Of a stretch of 64,000 bases of DNA, positions 25,935-34,548 are shown piece by piece. A program made the translations under genes and the position numbers. Under the pieces are notes generated by a model. That model made no database searches, had not been told where the DNA came from, and was given only the letters and a program-made list of their open reading frames with translations. Positions within the stretch are counted from its first letter, which is position 1. Each line of letters opens with the position of its first letter. This DNA is from Flavihumibacter sp. UBA7668 (GTDB lineage Bacteria; Bacteroidota; Bacteroidia; Chitinophagales; Chitinophagaceae): assembly GCF_002483205.1 (NCBI RefSeq), contig NZ_DLHM01000002.1:1-64000 (forward strand), read 5' to 3'.

Positions 25935-26594
25935 ATGAGTTCCGAGTTAAGCATCAAGGTTAGTATTGCTGATGACCATAAAATATTTCGGGATGGAATT
26001 AAGATGGCTCTGAAAAATAAAGAGTATCTAAAAATATTATGGGAAGCCGAAGATGGAAAAGATCTAATGCACAAGATGCAGCTTAAAAAGCCTGATGTTC
26101 TATTAATGGATATCAGAATGCCTGAAATAGATGGAGTAAATGCTATCAATTTATTGCGAAAAGAATACGATGATGTCAGAATCATTGTTTTGACTATGTA
26201 CGACGACCAGGAAATGATTTCCAAAATGATGGAAATGGGAGCGAATGCATACTTAACCAAAACAACTGATCCGGAAGAGATTTACCAGGCTATTTTAACC
26301 TGCATGAATGACGATTTTTATTTTAATGATTTAGTGAATAAAGCTGTTCTTTCCAAGCTACAAACGAAAAAAGCGGTTCGCCAATTTTATCCAAACCCTA
26401 TAAAATTCTCTGAAAAAGAGGTTAGAATTTTAAAATTGTTGGCGGAGGATAAAACAACTGAAGAGATTTCAAAGGAAGTTTTTTTAAGCCCAAGAACAAT
26501 AGAGACAATCAGGCAAAATATGAAATCTAAAGTAGGTGCTAAGACGATCGCCGGATTAATTATGTATGGTATGAGAAATAAAATAATTGATTGA
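25935..26594 (+). CDS. NarL/LuxR-type response regulator (copy 2)
   Basis: The 219-residue regulator has the receiver motifs IADDHKIF, LLMDIRMP (phospho-Asp59), VLTMYDD and AYLTKTTDP, followed by a LuxR-type helix-turn-helix (SEKEVRILKLLAEDK, then SPRTIETIRQNMKSK). It is close in sequence to copy 1 and probably a paralogue. It reads away from the WW-protein gene and converges on the second kinase gene, 113 bp beyond its stop. It is more AT-rich than copy 1. No in-line kinase follows on the same strand. Confidence 0.93.
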   Translation: MSSELSIKVSIADDHKIFRDGIKMALKNKEYLKILWEAEDGKDLMHKMQLKKPDVLLMDIRMPEIDGVNAINLLRKEYDDVRIIVLTMYDDQEMISKMMEMGANAYLTKTTDPEEIYQAILTCMNDDFYFNDLVNKAVLSKLQTKKAVRQFYPNPIKFSEKEVRILKLLAEDKTTEEISKEVFLSPRTIETIRQNMKSKVGAKTIAGLIMYGMRNKIID

Positions 26595-26707
26595 TATTGA
26601 TATATTTCATTAATTGTATTAATAATATTTGTGATTATATGTTTTTGGTTTAAATAATGGAAATGGTTTTAGAAACATTCCAGATAAATTGAAGAATCTC
26701 AATTAGG

Positions 26708-27505
26708 TTAGGATGAAGTTAGGTTTCTACTTATTATTACTTTCGTTCCTGTTCCTTGAGAAGATATAATTTTACATTCTGCATTTAAAAGATTAGCTCT
26801 TTTAATTATATTCTTCAAACCATGATGCTTGTTTTTAGTCTCTTTGTTAGTTTCTTCAACATTAAATCCAGAGCCATTATCTGTAATTTCAAAAGTCAAA
26901 TTTGTGGTACTTGTGAAAAGATTTATATCTATTTGTGTAGCTTTTCCGTGAATGATTGAATTTCTTATTGACTCTTGAAAAATTCTATACAGAATTAATT
27001 GCTCTTCACCATTGATGTGAGTCGGTTCAAATTGAGAAACAACATTAATTTTAGTGTTATTTATTTCAAACACTCTTTCGCTCTCAACTTCCAGAGTTCG
27101 CAATAATCCAAAATCTGTAAGTGTTTCTGAACTAAGAGTTCTAGAAATGTTTGCTAATTCGCTTATCGCTTTTGTTATCAATTCTTTCGAAATATTGATC
27201 TTGTTCAAGACAGAAATATCTAATTGAAGATTATTGAGATTTAGTTTTGATAAACTAAGCAATTGGGTAATGTTGTCATGTAATTCTTTAGATATTTTTT
27301 GAATTGTTTCTTCCTGAACGTCAATTCTCGTTTTTAAAATCTCCTTTTCCTTTTCTAAATTTCTGAATTGTAATTGGCGATTAAACTCTATATTTTTTTT
27401 ATTATATAGAGTTATTATGTGGTTAAGGAAAATTATAAAGGAAATTATAGTGGCCAATGATCCAGTTATAGTCCATAATAATATTTCTGTTGTTTTGTCG
27501 TGCAT
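26708..27505 (-). CDS. sensor histidine kinase of the HisKA_3 type (copy 2)
   Basis: The 265-residue kinase has a single membrane helix (about 9-33), a coiled-coil and the H-box KELHDNITQLL with His76. The ATPase part keeps FQESIRNSIIHGKA (N-box), TDNGSGF and HHGLKNI. It overlaps the preceding membrane-protein gene by 40 bp, so the two are translated together. The likely partner is the regulator at 25935-26594, which lies downstream on the other strand. The set matches the build of copy 1. Confidence 0.9.
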   Translation of the reverse strand: MHDKTTEILLWTITGSLATIISFIIFLNHIITLYNKKNIEFNRQLQFRNLEKEKEILKTRIDVQEETIQKISKELHDNITQLLSLSKLNLNNLQLDISVLNKINISKELITKAISELANISRTLSSETLTDFGLLRTLEVESERVFEINNTKINVVSQFEPTHINGEEQLILYRIFQESIRNSIIHGKATQIDINLFTSTTNLTFEITDNGSGFNVEETNKETKNKHHGLKNIIKRANLLNAECKIISSQGTGTKVIISRNLTSS

Positions 27506-28137
27506 AAAAGAGCTTTAGAAAATAATATATACATAAAGATATTAAGTATTATATATATGTTAAATGTCACATTTGCCAATTCACTATAATACTGATACCC
27601 TTTTATTTTTAGAATTATTATTTCCGAAATCCAATATGGAATTGAGCCAGTATAACAAACGCAAATGCCCATTACAATCCAATAGTGTGAAGCATTCTTA
27701 AGATTAATTACCTCCTTTATTTTAAACAGCCATATAAAATATTTACACACGTAAATAGTGATGTAAACATTTGAAATTAAATAGAGAATAGAAGTGTAAT
27801 TATTAATTAATAACCGCGATAAAATATAAGTTCCTATGCAAATGATAATTTGAATGAAGTAATTGTTTTTTTCACCAATTACAGTAGCTATATAATTTGG
27901 TAAGAGAAAAATTTCGCAGCAAGCAAATATATACATTGTGGATTCTGTTATAATAAGAGGTATTTTTATGAACTCCACAGCAGCAAGAATTATCATTGCG
28001 AAAAAGTTTGCCAAACAATATGGCAGTATATATTTCTTCTCATGATCTTTGTTTTTTTGAGTAGTAACCACACAAATTATGGTTCCTAGTATAATAATGA
28101 TGAACTGAATCACAGTAAATACTTTCAAGGATGTCAT
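27466..28137 (-). CDS. multi-pass membrane protein, putative sensor subunit (copy 2)
   Basis: The 223-residue, Ile-rich protein has about seven membrane helices and very short loops. Its late segment ASHYWIVMGICVCYTGS resembles that of the protein at 24309-25004, and both sit upstream of a short kinase. The function is unknown; a sensor role for the overlapping kinase (40 bp shared) is the simplest reading. The base composition is very AT-rich. Confidence 0.75.
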   Translation of the reverse strand: MTSLKVFTVIQFIIIILGTIICVVTTQKNKDHEKKYILPYCLANFFAMIILAAVEFIKIPLIITESTMYIFACCEIFLLPNYIATVIGEKNNYFIQIIICIGTYILSRLLINNYTSILYLISNVYITIYVCKYFIWLFKIKEVINLKNASHYWIVMGICVCYTGSIPYWISEIIILKIKGYQYYSELANVTFNIYIILNIFMYILFSKALLCTTKQQKYYYGL

Positions 28138-28641
28138 TCATATAGTTTAATGCTAATTTAATTATGTATTTTTTGGAAAAAAAGGGTGAAAAGACCCTTT
28201 TTCATATTTTTCAACCAACATTTATTCCTGTTCGCATCGGATTTTAATTTTATCTGTTAAAGTTTGGTCCTTTTTGAGAATTGATTATGGGTTGTTGGTT
28301 ATCGATCTAATCACAGTTTTATTCAATGAATTTGACTCTTTATATTAGGTATATACTACTCCAAATTAAAGAGATATATTTTCATTTCTAGAATAGAGAT
28401 GCTTATATAATTTAGCTACTCAACGTAGTTAACATTTATTTTAAACTGCTTGCTAACCAGAAGCGATAGTAAGAATTTTAATAGCCCAATTTGTGAAAAC
28501 AATTACCCTTATGTTAAGTTGTAGAATTGGTATATAAAAGGAGGTTTTCTGTTTGCCAGTTATAACTTGGCAATATTTCTAGTAAATTAGTTTAACTCTT
28601 TTTACCTCAGCTTTTGATTTTTTTGTTGAGTAATTGTTATT
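28138..28641. other. gene-free AT-rich stretch with one hairpin
   Basis: No convincing gene or RNA is visible in these 504 bp. A perfect 9-bp stem (AAAAAGGGT 28179-28187, ACCCTTTTT 28194-28202) with a 6-nt loop could stop transcription from either side, since A-runs and T-runs flank it. It lies upstream of the membrane-protein gene and 440 bp beyond the ispH stop. Confidence 0.5.
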
Positions 28642-29826
28642 TTATTTCATCTCCACCAGCCTATTTATCACCCCCTCCACAATTGCATCTGGACAAGAAG
28701 CGCCGCTTGTGAGGAGGATTTTTAGGGGAGCTTTTTCAGGAAGATAACCGCTGATTTCTACTTCCAGCTTTTGATGAATATCAAAACTTCGAATGGTGAT
28801 CCTATCTAGTAAATTTGTTGCATCTTTTACAAAGTAAGTGGGGAGTTTTGTTTCGCAAATTTCGACCAGGTGAGTGGTGTTGGAAGAATTGTATCCACCC
28901 ACTACAATAGCCAGATCAGCCTCAGTTTCTAACATCCCCATTACTGCAGACTGATTGTCATTGGTGGCATAACAAAGGGTATCCCTGGTATCAGCAAATC
29001 GCTCCTGAATGGTAGACGAATCCAGTTGATGCAATGTCAACATTTCACTTTTAAGGTATTCAGCAATTTCCTGCGTATCAGAAGCCAGTTGGGTGGTTTG
29101 ATTAATTACCCCAAATCGTTCCAGGTCTTTTTCAATATCAAATCCGGCAGAATAACGTCCTTTGAAGGCGTCGTAAAATGCAGCTGCCGGTTTTTCTTTC
29201 CGGATATAAGCTGCTAATTCCTTTGCCTCTGCCAGGTCATTTACAATTACGGCCGGCGCATTGGCTGCTGCATGAGAAAATGTAGCCCTGGTTTCTTCAT
29301 GAAGCGGCTTGCCATGTATGACAATGCTGTATCCCTTTTTTGCAATCTGCTCACCACGGTTCCATACCTTCTCTACAAATGGACAGGTTGTATTGTATTT
29401 CTCAGTTTGAATGCCCTTCTCCTGCAACATGGTTTCTAAATCCAATGTTGTACCAAATGCCGGAATTAAAACAATATCATCCGAAGTTATTGTATCAAAC
29501 GGGATCAACTGACGACCATATGTGTCCTGTAAAAATTGAACCCCATATTCCTGAAGATCCTGGTTTACCTGTGGATTATGAATCATCTCACTCAACAGGA
29601 AAATTCGTTTGCCCGGATTCTCTGCAACCGTGCGAAAAGCAATTTCAATGGCATTTTCCACACCGTAGCAAAAGCCAAAATGCCGGGCAAGATAGATATG
29701 AAGATTGCCGAAATCCAGCAAAGTGGGACTGAAATCTTTCTTCAGCCGGTCTTCCTGTTTTCTTTTTTGCTTAACCGATGTAATCAATGGACTACGGTAT
29801 TTTACCGGTACCTCGAATTGCTTCAT
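28642..29826 (-). CDS. ispH: 4-hydroxy-3-methylbut-2-enyl diphosphate reductase
   Basis: The 394-residue iron-sulfur enzyme does the last step of the MEP isoprenoid pathway, making IPP and DMAPP. The three cluster-binding Cys are Cys53 (GFCYGVENA), Cys148 (TTCPFVEKVW) and Cys378 (SGASCPDAIVEG). The substrate-binding His lie in MIHNPQVNQ (81-89) and HGKPLHEETRATFSHA. It is longer than E. coli IspH (316), as is usual for the Bacteroidota type. A TACATTTG box at 29838-29831 sits only 4 nt before the ATG, which raises the possibility of a leaderless transcript. Confidence 0.96.
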   Translation of the reverse strand: MKQFEVPVKYRSPLITSVKQKRKQEDRLKKDFSPTLLDFGNLHIYLARHFGFCYGVENAIEIAFRTVAENPGKRIFLLSEMIHNPQVNQDLQEYGVQFLQDTYGRQLIPFDTITSDDIVLIPAFGTTLDLETMLQEKGIQTEKYNTTCPFVEKVWNRGEQIAKKGYSIVIHGKPLHEETRATFSHAAANAPAVIVNDLAEAKELAAYIRKEKPAAAFYDAFKGRYSAGFDIEKDLERFGVINQTTQLASDTQEIAEYLKSEMLTLHQLDSSTIQERFADTRDTLCYATNDNQSAVMGMLETEADLAIVVGGYNSSNTTHLVEICETKLPTYFVKDATNLLDRITIRSFDIHQKLEVEISGYLPEKAPLKILLTSGASCPDAIVEGVINRLVEMK

Positions 29827-29830
29827 ATCA

Positions 29831-29838
29831 CAAATGTA
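29831..29838 (-). promoter_or_regulatory. possible -7 box of ispH
   Basis: On the minus strand TACATTTG matches TAnnTTTG exactly and ends 4 nt before the ispH ATG. No TTG stands at the expected distance upstream, so this is weak on its own. Confidence 0.3.
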
Positions 29839-29949
29839 CTTAGTTTGAACCTGACGTTGCTGTAGGCATATTTATCTTATTTTCACCTGATAGGAAACAA
29901 GCAGCCACCGTTTTGGTTGTGCCTATTAATTATTAGCAAAAAATATCAG

Positions 29950-31245
29950 ATGTCATACCTGCCTTTTAAACCAGTTGACTGGAGCCGGGCCAGCAATGTT
30001 TATGAAATAAATCTCCGTCAATACTCCAAAGAAGGGACCCTAGCGGGTTTTCGCCCCTCCTTACCAAGATTACGCGATATGGGCATAGAAATCCTCTGGT
30101 TCATGCCTATTACCCCTATCGCTGAAAAGGAAAGAAAGGGTACTCTTGGCAGTTATTATGCCTGCTCCGACTTTTTTAATATTAATCCCGAATACGGCAC
30201 ACTGGAAGAATTCAAATCCCTTGTAGAGGAGGCCCATCAATATGGCTTCAAGGTTATTATTGACTGGGTTGCCAATCATACAGGATGGGATCATAGCTGG
30301 ACGATCACCCACCCAGAGTATTACAAACACAATGAAGCCGGCAATTTTTTTGATTCCAATGGCTGGGACGATGTAATCGACCTGGATTTTACCAATACCC
30401 AAATGCGGCTTGCCATGATTGAAGCCATGCGCTTCTGGGTAAAAGAATGTGCCATTGATGGCTTCCGTTGCGATATGGCAATGCTGGTTCCATTAGATTT
30501 CTGGGTACAGGCAAGAGCTTCTCTCGATAAGGAAAAAGCCCTCTTCTGGCTGGCAGAATGTGAAGAACCCCATTATCACGAAGCATTCGATGTTACCTAT
30601 ACCTGGGAGTGGATGCACAAAACCATGGATTTTATGAAAGGCCATACCGACTTAAACGGATTGGAAAATCTGCTCTGGAAATATAATCACCAATTTCCGC
30701 AAGGTGCCATACGGTTGTATTTTACCACCAATCACGATGAAAACAGCTGGAATGGAACGGAGTTCGAAAAATATGGCGATGCACATAAAGCTCTTGCAGT
30801 TTTTAGCGCAACCTGGAACGGACTGCCCCTTATCTACAGCGGACAGGAACAGCCCAATAAAAAACGCCTGAAATTTTTTGACCGGGACCCGATTGAATGG
30901 ACAGACCAGCCACAGTATGCTGATTTTTATAAAAAACTGCTGACCCTGAGAAGGTCTTTCAAATGCATGGAAGCAGGAACTGAAGGTGTTTACTGTTTCC
31001 GGTTAAAAACAACGGCTGATCAGCATGTTTTTGCTTTTCTGCGCACATCCGAGCAGGACCAGGTGCTTGTAATGATGAACCTTTCGCCCTACGATGGAGT
31101 AGGGGTCGGATTCCTTGACCCTGCCATCGACGGATCCTACGAGGATATGCTGGATGGAGGAAACTTTGTTTTCCATCCCGGTTACCGTTTTTTCCAATTA
31201 GGTGCCTGGGGGTATAAAATTTTCGCCCTTTCGCGTAAAGCATAA
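29950..31245 (+). CDS. GH13 alpha-amylase family glycoside hydrolase
   Basis: The 431-residue enzyme has the four GH13 regions: DWVANHTGWDHSW (105-117), GFRCDMA with nucleophile Asp175, LAECEEP with acid/base Glu203, and TNHDENSW with transition-state Asp263. It has no signal peptide, so it is likely cytoplasmic and acts on maltodextrin or stored glucan; the exact substrate cannot be read. I start at ATG 29950 (MSYLPFKPVDW) rather than 29917. It is divergent from ispH. Confidence 0.92.
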   Translation: MSYLPFKPVDWSRASNVYEINLRQYSKEGTLAGFRPSLPRLRDMGIEILWFMPITPIAEKERKGTLGSYYACSDFFNINPEYGTLEEFKSLVEEAHQYGFKVIIDWVANHTGWDHSWTITHPEYYKHNEAGNFFDSNGWDDVIDLDFTNTQMRLAMIEAMRFWVKECAIDGFRCDMAMLVPLDFWVQARASLDKEKALFWLAECEEPHYHEAFDVTYTWEWMHKTMDFMKGHTDLNGLENLLWKYNHQFPQGAIRLYFTTNHDENSWNGTEFEKYGDAHKALAVFSATWNGLPLIYSGQEQPNKKRLKFFDRDPIEWTDQPQYADFYKKLLTLRRSFKCMEAGTEGVYCFRLKTTADQHVFAFLRTSEQDQVLVMMNLSPYDGVGVGFLDPAIDGSYEDMLDGGNFVFHPGYRFFQLGAWGYKIFALSRKA

Positions 31246-31277
31246 AAAAAGAGCCGGCTCCTATCCCGAGCCGGCTC
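31244..31277 (-). terminator. terminator of the DegP-like gene
   Basis: The palindrome GAGCCGGCTC occurs twice (31251-31260 and 31268-31277) and the copies pair across a 7-nt loop. On the minus strand a run of seven Ts follows (A-run 31244-31250). It overlaps the last bases of the amylase gene and may also slow its transcript. Confidence 0.75.
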
Positions 31278-31299
31278 CTATTTCACCTTTTATTTCTTC

Positions 31300-31341
31300 A
31301 CTTCCCACTTCCCACTTCCTACTTCCCACTTCCCACTTCCA
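31300..31341. repeat. heptamer tandem repeat ACTTCCC, six copies
   Basis: Six 7-bp units (ACTTCCC, ACTTCCC, ACTTCCT, ACTTCCC, ACTTCCC, ACTTCCA) run without a break, ending 3 bp before the DegP-like stop codon on the opposite strand. They are intergenic. Confidence 0.9.
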
Positions 31342-31344
31342 GTA

Positions 31345-32829
31345 TCACTCGACTATTTTCATTGGGTATCTGAAAACACCCTCATACCCTGGATACATTC
31401 CATCCAACGTCACAGAATTACCTGCTTTTTCTATCTCAGAACGGAACTGATCAATATTGGAAACCTCTTTTCCATTTACTTTAAGGATCACAAATCCAGC
31501 TTCCATCCTGGTTTTGCTGAAGGCCCCTGATTCGGAAATGTTTTTCACGATTACACCGCCCTTAACACCCATTTCTTTGGCAAGTTTGGCATCGATATTT
31601 CCGAAATCAGCACCCAGTTTATCGAGCACACTGATTTTTACGATATCAGTAGTGCCACTGCTATTCCTCAGAACTACATCACTGGTTAATTCCTTTCCAT
31701 CACGGCGATAACCGATTTTAACTTTATCACCCGGACGATAAGTGGCAATCTGTCCCACCATTTCTGCACCTGTCGTAACTGGAACATTGTTGATTTTGGT
31801 GATGAAATCGCCTTTTTTAATACCGGAATTGGCAGCTGCACCATCCTTGGTTACATCCAGTACAAATACACCATCGCCACTGGTAATGCCTTCCTGCTTT
31901 TTAACTTCTTCACTCAGGTTATCCGGGGCATAATTAATACCCAGATAAGCCCGCTGAACGGTGCCGAACTTCATCAGATCCGCCACAATCTTTTTTACCA
32001 TATTCACCGGAATAGTAAAGGAATAACCGGCATACGATCCAGTGGGGGAGGCAATTGCAGAGTTAATTCCAATCAGGTGACCTGAGGTGTTAACAAGTGG
32101 TCCACCACTGTTTCCAGGGTTCACTGCTGCATCCGTTTGGATAAAGGATTCAATGGGTGTATTGCTCTGCCGACGGTTGATCTCCAGCGTACGGCTTTTC
32201 GCACTTACAATACCTGCGGTAACTGTTGTTTGCAGGTTCAGGGGATAACCAATTGCCAATACCCATTGGCCAACCCGAACATCATCGGAGTTGCCGTACA
32301 GCAGAAAAGGCAATTTTTTTGCATCTATTTTTAGTACGGCCAGGTCACTGCTGGGGTCAGCACCAACCAGCTTGGCTTTATACGTCTTTTTGTCGCTCAT
32401 CGTAACCGTAATTTCATCAGCCCCGTCAATTACGTGGTTATTGGTAACGATATAACCATCATCACTTATAATTGCGCCTGATCCGGAAGCCATCTGAGGC
32501 ATGCTCCTGGGAGCCATACCTTCATCCCAATCGAAACCAAAAAGGTCAAATAAGGGGCTTCTTTTAGGGAGATTATTACTGGCAGTACGGTTTGCTTTGG
32601 TTTTGATATGCACCGTGGCAGGTGTAGCAGCCGCTGCTGCCTGACTGAAATCTGTCGGGGTGTCGTTTTCCCCGTCAAAAAAACCGGCATAATTGGAGGG
32701 GATGCGGTTGCTGTCGGAGTTGTTGTAAACAATTTTCTCTCCGCCTATATAATTGTTATAGGCCCACATACTTCCTACCGATGTAACCGCGCTGATCAGA
32801 ATAACGGGTACAATTTGCTGTAGTTTCAT
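31345..32829 (-). CDS. DegP/HtrA-family periplasmic serine protease
   Basis: The 494-residue protein has an N-terminal signal or anchor helix (about 6-24), a trypsin-like domain with His132 (TNNHVIDG), Asp162 (SSDLAVLKID) and Ser241 (NPGNSGGPL), and two PDZ domains (about 290-385 and 405-490). It degrades or refolds damaged envelope proteins; expression is usually stress-controlled. I start at 32829 (MKLQQIVPV), where the signal begins, rather than 32883. It is a degP/degQ-type gene; which one cannot be told. Confidence 0.94.
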   Translation of the reverse strand: MKLQQIVPVILISAVTSVGSMWAYNNYIGGEKIVYNNSDSNRIPSNYAGFFDGENDTPTDFSQAAAAATPATVHIKTKANRTASNNLPKRSPLFDLFGFDWDEGMAPRSMPQMASGSGAIISDDGYIVTNNHVIDGADEITVTMSDKKTYKAKLVGADPSSDLAVLKIDAKKLPFLLYGNSDDVRVGQWVLAIGYPLNLQTTVTAGIVSAKSRTLEINRRQSNTPIESFIQTDAAVNPGNSGGPLVNTSGHLIGINSAIASPTGSYAGYSFTIPVNMVKKIVADLMKFGTVQRAYLGINYAPDNLSEEVKKQEGITSGDGVFVLDVTKDGAAANSGIKKGDFITKINNVPVTTGAEMVGQIATYRPGDKVKIGYRRDGKELTSDVVLRNSSGTTDIVKISVLDKLGADFGNIDAKLAKEMGVKGGVIVKNISESGAFSKTRMEAGFVILKVNGKEVSNIDQFRSEIEKAGNSVTLDGMYPGYEGVFRYPMKIVE

Positions 32830-32982
32830 ATGATTCTTCCTTTTTTGTTTTAGTTGGTCAAAGCTTGTGCCTGACTCACACAAAATAACGAAGCAGACAT
32901 CTTTTCAGTTGCATGCATTTTCAGTTTAACAGAAGTTTTACTAAGGTCTTCGTAGATGGCTGTTCGCTTGTCAGTCAAACTG

Positions 32983-33984
32983 TTATAAAGTTACCAAAAA
33001 TGTCATTGTGTCAACACCATCTGCATAATCTGTCCAGCCAGGCACCTGTGCCTGCCCAAATGGAGTATACCCATGTCCAACGATACATTGGATACTATTA
33101 TTGCCATCCAGTTCCTTTTCCACAGCGGATTTGTCTGTATAAAAGCTGTAATTCAACTGACTGATAGGAGAAAAAACAGCCTCGTTTTCCGATAAAAGAA
33201 TGGAGCCGTTTGTCATATAGTACTTGTTATTCAATAAGTGGATGGCCAGTTGATAATCGTAATTGTTTTTGAATTTGGAATGTTCAAAAAAGAAGCTGTA
33301 TTTCCTCATGGCCTCTAAAACGGGTTCGAAGGAATAAGCAGTCGGAACATACAGCTTGGTTACATTGCGGCATCCCAATCCAAAATAAAGATGGGTATCA
33401 TCAGCCAGTTTCTCCAGTTCTTCACTTGTTTCAGTACCATCCAGAATGGCAACCGAGGTCCGGTTCTTCCGGATGATATGTGGGTATTTGCCAAAATAAT
33501 AATCAAAATAACGGGCGCTGTTATCAGATCCGGTTGCGATATAGGCATCACATCCTTTGAGCATTTCTGCAAATCCTGTCTGGTTCTGGATGGTTACTTC
33601 CCATTGATACAGCTGCGTCAATAAAAAACGAAACAAAATATTGTCGCGTCCAGAGGGCTTGATCAGCGCATTATGTCCCGATAAAAATACGCATAACCAG
33701 TCATGAAACCCTACCAGCGGAATATTGCCGGCCATTACAATTCCAATGGTTTTCGGCTGTTGAACTTCCTCCGGAATACCGTATCTGGTAGTGATGGACT
33801 CCAATACCGGCCGCGTCAGAAACTCAGTAGCAATCGCCTTTGCAGCCAGATCTGAAAATTGTGGTATAAACCAGGCGTTGGCATAGGCGGCACGTTGCCG
33901 GGCATCTTCCCAATCGGAATTGTTTTCCAGTATAAATTCGCCCAGTTGAACCAATAAATCAATCCGGTGTTGTAAATTCAACAT
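32983..33984 (-). CDS. acyl-CoA reductase (LuxC-like family)
   Basis: The 333-residue protein belongs to the LuxC-like acyl-CoA reductases of the aldehyde dehydrogenase fold, with catalytic Cys205 in YFGLGCRNVTK and VMAGNIPLVGFHDW near 83-96. It would reduce a fatty acyl thioester to the aldehyde with NADPH. There are no other lux genes, so light production is not implied. The gene is divergent from the ferredoxin gene (59 bp), an arrangement I recall in other Bacteroidota. A TAACTTTG box lies at 34011-34004, 19 nt upstream of the start. Confidence 0.88.
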   Translation of the reverse strand: MLNLQHRIDLLVQLGEFILENNSDWEDARQRAAYANAWFIPQFSDLAAKAIATEFLTRPVLESITTRYGIPEEVQQPKTIGIVMAGNIPLVGFHDWLCVFLSGHNALIKPSGRDNILFRFLLTQLYQWEVTIQNQTGFAEMLKGCDAYIATGSDNSARYFDYYFGKYPHIIRKNRTSVAILDGTETSEELEKLADDTHLYFGLGCRNVTKLYVPTAYSFEPVLEAMRKYSFFFEHSKFKNNYDYQLAIHLLNNKYYMTNGSILLSENEAVFSPISQLNYSFYTDKSAVEKELDGNNSIQCIVGHGYTPFGQAQVPGWTDYADGVDTMTFLVTL

Positions 33985-34003
33985 GTACCTATAAATTTGC
34001 GTG

Positions 34004-34011
34004 CAAAGTTA
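34004..34011 (-). promoter_or_regulatory. possible -7 box of the acyl-CoA reductase gene
   Basis: TAACTTTG on the minus strand matches TAnnTTTG. The -33 TTG is not at the usual distance. A transcript start near 33998 would leave a very short leader. Confidence 0.35.
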
Positions 34012-34043
34012 ACTTTTATCTAACCCATATTAAATTATATACA

Positions 34044-34391
34044 ATGGCAATCAAAATAACAGATGAATGTATCAATTGCGGGGCATGTGAACCGGAATGT
34101 CCGAATAATGCAATTTATGAAGGTGGTGTAGAATGGGCATTGAGTGATGGAACCTCAGTAAAAGGCAGCTTTTCCCTGATGGATGGTACGGTTTTGGATG
34201 CCGACCAGCGAAATGCCCCAGTAAGTGTAGACACCTATTATATCGTTCCTAACAAATGCACAGAGTGTCAGGGCTTTCATGAAGAACCACAATGTGCGGC
34301 TGTTTGTCCGGTTGATTGTTGCGTTCCCGACGAAATGTACCAGGAAACGGTGGATGAATTAATGGCAAAAAAAGAACGTCTGCACCTGTAA
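34044..34391 (+). CDS. two-cluster [4Fe-4S] ferredoxin
   Basis: The 115-residue ferredoxin has Cys9, 12, 15 and 19 in CINCGACEPECP and a second set at Cys72, 75, 84 and 88 (CTECQGFHEEPQC, then AVCP), with the widened spacing of the chromatium-type ferredoxins. Cys92 and Cys93 are extra. About 50 acidic residues separate the sets. It carries electrons to unknown partners; the divergent acyl-CoA reductase is one conceivable context but uses NADPH. Terminator hairpins follow. Confidence 0.93.
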   Translation: MAIKITDECINCGACEPECPNNAIYEGGVEWALSDGTSVKGSFSLMDGTVLDADQRNAPVSVDTYYIVPNKCTECQGFHEEPQCAAVCPVDCCVPDEMYQETVDELMAKKERLHL

Positions 34392-34447
34392 AATTAATTT
34401 TCCTTATATCAGGGTAATTTTCGATATTACAGTATAAATCGTTTAAT

Positions 34448-34526
34448 AGTAGCCTGGCTACTTTTTATAGGCGGGTGATATTTCCCGCTAGGTAACGGGT
34501 GAAGGAATGAATCCTTCACCTTTTTT
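34448..34526 (+). terminator. three hairpins in a row after the ferredoxin gene
   Basis: Hairpin 1 (34448-34462, AGTAGCC/GGCTACT) is followed by five Ts. Hairpin 2 (GCGGG 34471-34475, CCCGC 34484-34488) has none. Hairpin 3 (GGTGAAGGA 34498-34506, TCCTTCACC 34512-34520) is followed by TTTTTT and is a strong rho-independent terminator. The cluster ends 22 bp before the ddl ATG, so it could also serve as a leader or attenuator of ddl. Confidence 0.8.
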
Positions 34527-34548
34527 CTTAACAACCAACCCATATTCC

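Noticed and set aside
28138..28641. Hidden gene or RNA in the AT-rich gap before ispH
   Set aside because: No frame of useful length, no tRNA or known riboswitch pattern, only one short hairpin.
31300..31341. Heptamer repeats as a CRISPR array
   Set aside because: Units are 7 bp with no spacers, and no cas genes are present.
32983..33984. LuxC-like protein as part of a light-producing operon
   Set aside because: There is no luxAB or luxDE nearby. The family is widespread in non-luminous bacteria.
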